Program-made: the position numbers and the translations under genes | From: DATDRS01 sp035291605 | GTDB taxonomy: Bacteria > Chloroflexota > Anaerolineae > Anaerolineales > UBA6663 | Direction of reading: 5' to 3' | NCBI GenBank assembly: GCA_035291605.1 | Contig: DATDRS010000400.1 | Coordinates: forward strand, 1 to 9,689 | DNA: 9,689 nt | The notes under the pieces: model-generated | The model's input: only the letters and a program-made list of their open reading frames with translations | Told to the model about the DNA's origin: nothing | Database searches by the model: none | Part shown: positions 1-5,256 of the stretch, in pieces | How positions within the stretch are numbered: the stretch's first letter is position 1 | Layout: each line of letters starts with the position of its first letter

Positions 1-1679
1 AGCGACTCGTGCGTGCGGTGACTGCACGCGGCGACGACGACGCGGTTAAGTCCGAATTCGTGAATCGCGCGCCGGATGTGATTCAAGCCGTCGGGGAAGC
101 ACGCGAAGGGCAAGTAGCCGGCGTGGACGACTCCGGGCAGGCGGGCGGCGAAGGCGGCTGCTTCCGGAGCGTGCACGACGTCCGAGATGCTGCCCCCGCA
201 TCCACAGATGAACACGCCGAGGCGCGGGGACTCGCCGGACACGTCGCGCTCTGGGGCGGGGGGCGTCGCGCCTGTGATGAACGGATATTCGCGTGACGAG
301 GGCAGGGCGCCCAGTTTCTCGCGCATCAGCCGCATCGCCTCCGCCGCCGCGCCGGAGGCGTCCATGATCGTCTCGCCGATCTCTTTGGGCGAGGCGAACG
401 CGCCGCACACGAACACGCCGGGGCGCGAGGTCTCCAGCGGGGTGAACTTGTCGGTCTGACAGAAGCCGAACTCATTCAGCTCGATGTCGAGGACGCGCGC
501 CATGTGCTCGGCGTTTTCGGGAGGCCGCACGCCCACCGCGAGCACGACCATGTCGAAGCGGTCTTCGACGAGCGGCCCCTGACCCGGCGCGGCCTCGCCG
601 TGCTTGCGCCCGCCGGGGTAGCGCAGGATCAGATCACGCGTCGTCGGGTCCTCCCGAATTTCGGAGATGCGGCAGCGCGTATACTGGACGCCGTGCTCGT
701 CGCGCGCGCGCACGTAGTAGGCGTTGTATTCTTTGTTGAACGCGCGCTCGTCCATCGTGAAGATATGCGTTTCTGCCCCCGGCAGGCGCTGCCGGGCGAG
801 CATCGCCTCCTTCGTGGCGTACATGCAGCAGATGGCCGAGCAGTACGGGTACTTCTGATCGCGCGAGCCGATGCATTGCAGCCAGGCGATTTTTTTCGGC
901 GCCCGGCCGTCGGCGGGGCGGGCGACGACGCCCTCGGTGGGGCCGGAGCGCGAAGCCAACCGCTCGTACTGCATCGAGGTGATGACGTTGGGATAGCGCC
1001 CGAAACCGAACTCCTGCATCTCGCGCGGGTTGAAGGGCTTGTAGCCCACGGCGAGGATCACCGCGCCCACGTGGATCTCCCGCTCGGTGAACCCCGCGTC
1101 GAGGTGGATGGCGTCCGTCGGGCAGGCCTCGACGCACTTGCGGCAGTCGTTGCACCCCTCGGTTTTCTCGAGCAGATAGTACGAGTCGGGCACGGCGCGC
1201 GGCGCGGATTTGCTGATCGCTTTGCGCATCGTCAGCCCCATCTGGAATCCCGAGGGGCGCTCCACCGGGCAGACCGTCGCGCAGCGGCCGCAGTTGACGC
1301 ACTTCGCCGGATCAACGTACTGGGGCCGCCGCCGCAGCCGGACGGTGAAATCCCCGGCCTGCCCCTCGCACGCGATCACATCCGTGGAGGTCAGCACTTC
1401 AATGTTTGGGTGGAGGTTGTGGTCAAGCAGCGCCGGGGTGATGGAGGGGCGGGTGCAGCCGTAGCCGTGATCGGACGTGCCCCGGCACAGCACGCAGTCG
1501 TGTGTGGGGAACATGAACCCCAGTTGGGCCACGCGCCCGCCGAGGGCCGGGGTGCTTTCGACCAGATAAGCCTTCAGTCCGGCCTCGGCCACGTCAATCG
1601 CGGCGCGCATCCCCCCGACCCCGCCGCCGATCACCAGCACAGCATTGGGCGTGGTTCGACCATTGGAAGGATCAGGCAT
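1..1679 (-). CDS. hdrA: HdrA-like heterodisulfide reductase subunit A (FAD and Fe-S electron-transfer protein), partial at C-terminus
   Basis: The reading frame starts at the ATG at 1679-1677 and stays open to the left edge, giving about 559 residues; the C-terminus lies outside. Visible order: a Rossmann FAD motif GGGVGG near residues 18-23; a cysteine patch C62-x2-C65-x9-C75; a first ferredoxin-type motif at C127, C130, C133, C137 (CVNCGRCATVC); a second at C176, C179, C182, C186; a WLQCIGSRD segment; a C-terminal FAD segment PGVFVCGAF; then RLGVFICGCG and VVVAACSHRTHES, which match the second half of HdrA proteins. HdrA carries the flavin and several [4Fe-4S] clusters of heterodisulfide-reductase-like complexes and in many family members supports electron bifurcation. 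It acts in the cytoplasm. It lies 67 nt after acsE on the same strand, so a role in electron supply to the methyl branch is inferred. No clear Shine-Dalgarno sequence precedes the start, which suggests translational coupling. The long plus-strand frame opposite it is an antisense shadow. Confidence 0.9.
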   Translation of the reverse strand, partial: MPDPSNGRTTPNAVLVIGGGVGGMRAAIDVAEAGLKAYLVESTPALGGRVAQLGFMFPTHDCVLCRGTSDHGYGCTRPSITPALLDHNLHPNIEVLTSTDVIACEGQAGDFTVRLRRRPQYVDPAKCVNCGRCATVCPVERPSGFQMGLTMRKAISKSAPRAVPDSYYLLEKTEGCNDCRKCVEACPTDAIHLDAGFTEREIHVGAVILAVGYKPFNPREMQEFGFGRYPNVITSMQYERLASRSGPTEGVVARPADGRAPKKIAWLQCIGSRDQKYPYCSAICCMYATKEAMLARQRLPGAETHIFTMDERAFNKEYNAYYVRARDEHGVQYTRCRISEIREDPTTRDLILRYPGGRKHGEAAPGQGPLVEDRFDMVVLAVGVRPPENAEHMARVLDIELNEFGFCQTDKFTPLETSRPGVFVCGAFASPKEIGETIMDASGAAAEAMRLMREKLGALPSSREYPFITGATPPAPERDVSGESPRLGVFICGCGGSISDVVHAPEAAAFAARLPGVVHAGYLPFACFPDGLNHIRRAIHEFGLNRVVVAACSHRTHES

Positions 1680-1746
1680 GCTCGATAACCGGTTTGTGAT
1701 CCGCGCCGGCCGGGCAAACGAACACGCCCAACCCGGCGCGTTTCGC

Positions 1747-2682
1747 CTATAGCCGCAGGTACGAATCGGTGTAGATGACTTTGTTCAACAAGATCTGCAC
1801 CGTCTTCCAGATCTCTGCCTGCTTCGGGTCGTTCAGGTCCGCTGGGCCGGGGTCAAGCTCTTCGCCCGCGGCCACGGCGGCGTAAAGTTTCAGATACAGC
1901 GCGCCGACGGGCGTGGAGGCGTCGCGTTGTTCGACCATGCGTATGACCTCCATCAGTTCCTGGTCGAGCGGGTCGAGGATGGCGGCATCCAGCCCCACGG
2001 CCATGAGCATGACCATGTACGTCCGGTTGATGAGCGGGCGCATCTGCGGCGGCACCTGATTAGAGACGTTGGAAAGCCCGACGCTCACGAGCGGCGGCGG
2101 GTCGGCGACCATCTTGATCATGCGCACGGCCTCGATGCACTGCGGCACGTATTCCTGGCAGCCGGAGACGGTGAGCACGAGCGGATCAATGAGCAGGTTT
2201 TCGATGGGGAGGCCGACCTCCTGGGCGCGCGGGATCAGTTTTTCCATCGCAATTGCCACGCGGGCGTCGGCGCTGACCGGGATGCCCTCTTTGGCCATGG
2301 TCAGCGCGACCAGTTTGGCCCCGTAGGCCGCGGCGAGCGGCGGCACTTTCTCCAGCCGCTCCTCCTCCGCCGAGGTCGAGTTGATGATGGCGTTGGCGTG
2401 ACCGTCCTGCTTGGTCTTTTTCAGACCGACTTCGATGGCCGCGAGGTTGGTCGTGTCGAACGAGAGCGTCATCGGGCCAACGCCCTCCTGCACGCAGTCC
2501 ACCAGCCAGTCCATCACCTCCGGCCCGGCCTTCTTTTGCGGGCCGATGTTCAAATCCAGCGCGTGCGCCCCGGCCTCCTTTTGCTTGCGCGCCAGCTGCA
2601 CGAAGAACGCGCCGTCGCGGTCGGCGAGTGACTGTTTGACTTTGGGCGAGAGGATGTGGATATTTTCTCCGATGATGTACAT
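1747..2682 (-). CDS. acsE: 5-methyltetrahydrofolate:corrinoid/iron-sulfur protein methyltransferase (AcsE family)
   Basis: Predicted to move the methyl group of methyl-tetrahydrofolate to the cobalt of the corrinoid iron-sulfur protein, the step that feeds acetyl-CoA synthase. The 311-residue product has the pteridine-binding TIM-barrel pattern: IIGENIH at the N-terminus, LDLNIGP (43-48), FDTTN with D76, IINST with N101, LLIDPLVL with D166, GLSNVSN with N205, and RPLINRT. By recalled alignment, D76, N101, D166 and N205 correspond to D75, N96, D160 and N199 of the Moorella enzyme. The protein is longer than the usual ~262 residues; the excess is a stretch at about 250-292, just before the conserved ILLNKVIYTDS end. 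The ATG at 2682 is chosen over the in-frame TTG at 2694 because GGAGGT (2692-2687) sits directly upstream of it. It is the first gene of the leftward acsE-hdrA pair. Other pterin-dependent corrinoid methyltransferases are possible but fit less well. Confidence 0.9.
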   Translation of the reverse strand: MYIIGENIHILSPKVKQSLADRDGAFFVQLARKQKEAGAHALDLNIGPQKKAGPEVMDWLVDCVQEGVGPMTLSFDTTNLAAIEVGLKKTKQDGHANAIINSTSAEEERLEKVPPLAAAYGAKLVALTMAKEGIPVSADARVAIAMEKLIPRAQEVGLPIENLLIDPLVLTVSGCQEYVPQCIEAVRMIKMVADPPPLVSVGLSNVSNQVPPQMRPLINRTYMVMLMAVGLDAAILDPLDQELMEVIRMVEQRDASTPVGALYLKLYAAVAAGEELDPGPADLNDPKQAEIWKTVQILLNKVIYTDSYLRL

Positions 2683-2991
2683 GCGGACCTCCAATCAATC
2701 TGCGGGTGAGTGGTGCAGTTGTCGCGGGCCGGGGCCTCCGCTGACGACTGACGAGGCCGCCGCCCCTGATGTCCTATCTTGCCATGCACGACCTGGCCCT
2801 CCCATTGTCAAACTGCCCGAATTCAGACTACAAAAGTCACATGTCAGCGACGCACTTTGTCCACCTTTTCGCCCTGACTTCTCTAAATAGCCTCTCTCCG
2901 AAAAGTCCAGCGCAGATGGCCAGGGCCGCGCCCACTGACAGGATATGGAGCATGGGCCGCGATCTCCGTTGCCGGATGTGAACAAAATCAG

Positions 2992-3020
2992 GTGACACGT
3001 CGCATGAAAAGTGCTAGGAT
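2992..3020 (+). promoter_or_regulatory. Sigma70-type promoter for the radical SAM gene
   Basis: A -35 box GTGACA (2992-2997) and a -10 box TAGGAT (3015-3020) are separated by exactly 17 nt. They match the TTGACA/TATAAT consensus at 5/6 and 4/6 positions. Transcription would begin near 3027, giving a leader of about 125 nt before the TTG start at 3153. The site was called by eye and has no experimental support. Confidence 0.5.
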
Positions 3021-3031
3021 GAATGCATGAA

Positions 3032-3049
3032 CGCCCAGTCTGTCGGGCG
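3032..3049 (+). promoter_or_regulatory. Leader hairpin 1 upstream of the radical SAM gene
   Basis: CGCCC (3032-3036) is complementary to GGGCG (3045-3049) with an 8-nt loop. It sits at the start of the predicted leader and is followed by a GGGTTTCCTT stretch. The stem is short, so it may be incidental. Confidence 0.3.
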
Positions 3050-3073
3050 GGGTTTCCTTCGTCGAGTGTTTTG

Positions 3074-3101
3074 ACACCCCTGGAGAAGTGACCGGGGGTG
3101 T
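3074..3101 (+). promoter_or_regulatory. Leader hairpin 2, possible attenuator or terminator
   Basis: Positions 3074-3083 pair with 3092-3101 in a 10-bp stem with one G-T wobble and an 8-nt loop (AGAAGTGA). It is preceded by TTTTG and followed by TTGTTA, an imperfect U-rich tail. It lies about 50 nt before the radical SAM start, between the predicted promoter and the gene, which is where an attenuator would be. It matches no riboswitch class I can name. Confidence 0.45.
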
Positions 3102-3152
3102 TTGTTATCCATGAGGGCCTGAAAAGGTCGAATTGCCGAAAGGAGGTGAGTA

Positions 3153-4526
3153 TTGGAGCGCATCAAGTTCGTCCTCATCAACCCCACGTCTCCTGTATGG
3201 CGTGTTCGTAGCGGGGAGCGTCCACGCAGTTCTCGTTACTTCCGATTCTCCATGCTTCCAAGCCTCCACGTCGCGGCCTCCATGCCGCCGTATGTGGAAA
3301 CGCAGATCATTGACGAAGAAGTTGAACCGATTGACTTCGATACCGATGCTCACCTCATCGGCATATCTTTCATGACCTACAACGCCCCGCGGGCCTACGC
3401 GATCGCCGATCGCTTCCGGGGCGAGAAGGGCAAGCCGGTGATCTTCGGGGGCTATCACCCGACGTTTGTGCCAGAGGAGGCCATGCAGCACGCCGACGCC
3501 GTGTGCGTCGGGGAGGCGGAGAACAACGTGCCGCGCCTGATGGAGGATTTTGGGGCCGGGAAGCTCAAGCCGTTCTACCGCAGCGAGCCGGTCAACCTCG
3601 CCGGACTACCGATCCCGAATCGCGACCTCATCCGGAAGCAGGACTATGCCCCAGTGGACGCGCTCCAGGCCACCCGCGGCTGCCACTACCGGTGCAGTTT
3701 CTGCTCGGTCGCCGCGTTCCACCAGTACCGGTTTCGGACGCGCCCGGTCGCCGAGGTCATTGACGAACTCAAGACCCTGGGGCCGTACATCCTCTTCATG
3801 GACGACAACATTATCGGCGAGCGCGAGTACGCGAAGCAGTTGTTCTCCGCAATGATCCCTCTCGGCAAAAGTTGGTTCAGCCAATGCGGCCTGGGGATCG
3901 CCGAGGATGAGGCGCTGCTTCACCTGGCGTCCCGCAGCGGGTGCCAGGGCCTCTTCGTCGGGTTCGAGACCCTGTCACAGCAAGGCTTGCGCTCTTGGAA
4001 GAAGCACAGCAACCTGGGGAAAGACTACCTGGCCGCCGTCCGAAAACTACACGCGGCGGGGATTGCGGTGTGCGCCGGCTTTGTCTTTGGCGGCGACGAC
4101 GATACACCGGACGTATTCGAGCGGACCCTGGAGTTTCTACTGGAAGCCAACGTCGAAACCTTGCAGGCGACCCGGTTGACCCCCTTCCCAGGGACGCCGC
4201 TCTTCGAGGCGATGGATCGGCAGGGACGAATCTTCGACAAAGATTGGAGTCATTACGACTTCAACCACGTGGTATTCGAGCCAGTGCATATGCGCCGGGA
4301 GACGCTCGATGCGGGTGTGGCGTGGGTGCTGCGGCAATTTCACACGCGAAGCCGGGTCGCGCGCAGGGTCTGGACGAGTCTTGGTTACCTGCGCCCCTCA
4401 ACGGTTCTGCGGGGCGTCCTGCCTCTGAATCTAGGGTGGCAGGACAAACTCACAATAGACGGGAGCTTTCGGCGGGGCGAGGCTTTTATCCCTCCGGCGA
4501 ACTCACGCGCGCCAATTGGGAGGTAG
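3153..4526 (+). CDS. B12-binding-domain radical SAM protein, substrate unknown
   Basis: This 457-residue protein resembles radical SAM enzymes with an N-terminal cobalamin-binding-type domain. Residues 1-150 have the Rossmann-like pattern of that domain, including FGGYHPTFVPEEAM and a VCVGEAEN segment; the DxHxxG base-off histidine motif is not evident, so cobalamin binding is uncertain. The radical SAM cluster motif is C177-x3-C181-x2-C184 (CHYRCSFC), followed by FMDDNI and GFETLSQQGL as in the B12 radical SAM family. Such proteins cleave SAM with a [4Fe-4S] cluster to start radical methylation, rearrangement or thiolation. The TTG start at 3153 is chosen because AGGAGG (3141-3146) lies 6 nt upstream. 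It is the first rightward gene after the divergent promoter. The neighbours do not reveal the substrate; modification of a protein or cofactor of the CO/methyl pathway is only a guess. Confidence 0.85.
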   Translation: MERIKFVLINPTSPVWRVRSGERPRSSRYFRFSMLPSLHVAASMPPYVETQIIDEEVEPIDFDTDAHLIGISFMTYNAPRAYAIADRFRGEKGKPVIFGGYHPTFVPEEAMQHADAVCVGEAENNVPRLMEDFGAGKLKPFYRSEPVNLAGLPIPNRDLIRKQDYAPVDALQATRGCHYRCSFCSVAAFHQYRFRTRPVAEVIDELKTLGPYILFMDDNIIGEREYAKQLFSAMIPLGKSWFSQCGLGIAEDEALLHLASRSGCQGLFVGFETLSQQGLRSWKKHSNLGKDYLAAVRKLHAAGIAVCAGFVFGGDDDTPDVFERTLEFLLEANVETLQATRLTPFPGTPLFEAMDRQGRIFDKDWSHYDFNHVVFEPVHMRRETLDAGVAWVLRQFHTRSRVARRVWTSLGYLRPSTVLRGVLPLNLGWQDKLTIDGSFRRGEAFIPPANSRAPIGR

Positions 4527-4537
4527 TGAGCCGACGG

Positions 4538-4680
4538 GAGGCTGGCGAACCTGAAAGCCAGGATGGAAGCCTGAAACCCAAGCGAGGCTGGCGGCTGACC
4601 ATGCACAACGGCGGAGCAAGCGGCCGAGGGGTACACGCCCCTCAGCCCCGAGCTGGCGAATCGCTCAGCCGCACGGCGCA
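4538..4680 (+). ncRNA. Candidate structured RNA between the radical SAM gene and the small membrane protein gene
   Basis: The spacer holds several nested complementary segments. GCGGCTGA (4591-4598) pairs perfectly with TCAGCCGC (4665-4672). Inside it, GAGGGG (4626-4631) pairs with CCCCTC (4638-4643) around a TACACG loop, and GGC/GCC (4622-4624, 4645-4647) extends that stem past one mismatch. Upstream, CTGGC (4542-4546) pairs with GCCAG (4557-4561), or alternatively AGGCT (4539-4543) with AGCCT (4568-4572). GAGGCTGGCG occurs twice (4538-4547, 4584-4593) and GCTGGCGAA twice (4541-4549, 4652-4660). It could be a cis-regulatory leader of the downstream gene, a small RNA, or a remnant of group II intron domain I, whose GAAACCC-type single-stranded runs it loosely resembles. 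No reverse transcriptase frame or domain V was found nearby. Confidence 0.4.
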
Positions 4681-4765
4681 GTGAAAGGGAGGTGACGTTC
4701 ACGCACAATACGATCCGACTATCTATCCATCTCGATAGCGCGTTGCAGAAAGGAGATAAGAGGAC

Positions 4766-5146
4766 ATGGACAGGCAGGTCTCGCGCGGACTGAAAACTAC
4801 TTTCCTCGTTCACTTCATTGTGGGCGGCATCTTCGGGCTCATCTACCTGCTGATCCCGGAGGCATGGGGGAACTTGGTGGCTTGGCCCGTCAAAGAGCCG
4901 GCGATATACCGGCTGATCGGCGCAGCCCTCCTGGGCTTCGCGGCCAGTTCATGGCTGGCATACCGGGAGACGGCCTGGGAGAAGGTGAAGATCGTGGTTC
5001 AGATGGAGATCGTCTGGCCCATCCTCGGCACGCTCGTCATGCTCTGGGGCCTGATCTTCGCCGGGCTGCCTGCAATCGGCTGGCTGAACGCCGTCATCCT
5101 CGCTGGTTTCGCAGTCGCCTTCAGCGTGTTCTATGCCCGAGGGTAG
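4766..5146 (+). CDS. Small four-helix membrane protein, function unknown
   Basis: The 126-residue product is very hydrophobic and shows four predicted transmembrane helices at about 12-31, 45-65, 76-98 and 102-123, joined by short loops; there is no signal peptide cleavage site and no cysteine, so it is unlikely to bind an Fe-S cluster. The ATG at 4766 follows AAAGGAGAT, with AGGAG at 4751-4755 (spacing about 10 nt). I do not recognise a named family. It lies 110 nt before cooS in the same orientation and could be co-transcribed, but the strong hairpin at 5162-5196 separates the two. A role as membrane anchor or gas/ion-related accessory of the CO dehydrogenase module is possible but unsupported by motifs. 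Confidence 0.75.
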   Translation: MDRQVSRGLKTTFLVHFIVGGIFGLIYLLIPEAWGNLVAWPVKEPAIYRLIGAALLGFAASSWLAYRETAWEKVKIVVQMEIVWPILGTLVMLWGLIFAGLPAIGWLNAVILAGFAVAFSVFYARG

Positions 5147-5161
5147 TGCAGCAAAAAAGAT

Positions 5162-5196
5162 GATGGAGCACGAGTGGCTGCCGCTTGTGCTCCATC
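5162..5196. terminator. 16-bp hairpin upstream of cooS, terminator-like on the minus strand
   Basis: Positions 5162-5177 pair with 5181-5196 around a CTG loop: the outer 10 bp (GATGGAGCAC/GTGCTCCATC) are perfect and the inner 6 include two G-T wobbles. The stem is preceded by AAAAAA (5153-5158), so read on the minus strand it is followed by a T-run, the form of an intrinsic terminator. Read on the plus strand there is no T-run, so it may instead act as an mRNA processing or stability structure between the membrane protein gene and cooS. Confidence 0.5.
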
Positions 5197-5256
5197 GCAC
5201 CGTGAAACCCTGCTGCCTGACTGGCGGAACGGCTGGATTCCAGAAGGAGGATCACC

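Larger units (their letters stand above)
2683..3152. other. Divergent intergenic region between acsE and the radical SAM gene
   Basis: This stretch of about 470 nt holds no credible gene; the short frames in it lack ribosome binding sites and family resemblance. On the minus strand a perfect TTGACA lies at 2811-2806, upstream of acsE, but no convincing -10 box follows at 16-18 nt, so an acsE promoter here is only weakly supported. The acsE leader can form a GGCCTC/GAGGCC stem (2733-2738 with 2753-2758) spanning a tandem CTGACGA repeat. The segment 2790-2990 is visibly more AT-rich than the flanking genes, as expected for a regulatory region. The rightward promoter and leader hairpins are listed separately. 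Confidence 0.6.

Noticed and set aside
504..1688. Long plus-strand reading frame of 394 codons opposite hdrA
   Set aside because: It is antisense to a clearly recognisable HdrA, its translation is rich in Arg, His, Ala and Gly with no family resemblance, and it lacks a ribosome binding site. Long antisense frames are common in GC-rich genes.
1927..2631. Plus-strand reading frame of 234 codons opposite acsE
   Set aside because: Antisense shadow of acsE with His/Arg-rich translation and no start signal.
2776..2811. Minus-strand promoter for acsE based on the TTGACA at 2811-2806
   Set aside because: The -35 box is perfect, but the positions 16-18 nt downstream (TGCATG region) bear no resemblance to a -10 box, so it is not annotated as a promoter.
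4527..4765. Cobalamin or c-di-GMP riboswitch in the spacer
   Set aside because: The AAAGCCAGG and GAAACCC runs look superficially familiar, but neither the B12 box consensus nor the GEMM core can be completed.
4385..4813. Minus-strand reading frame of 142 codons across the radical SAM 3' end and the spacer
   Set aside because: It overlaps the end of the radical SAM gene and the start of the membrane protein gene, shows no family motif and has no ribosome binding site. The spacer is better explained by RNA structure.
5147..5256. CooA or RcoM type CO-responsive operator before cooS
   Set aside because: No palindrome of the TGTCA-N6-TGACA kind was found in the spacer; the only symmetrical element is the 16-bp hairpin.
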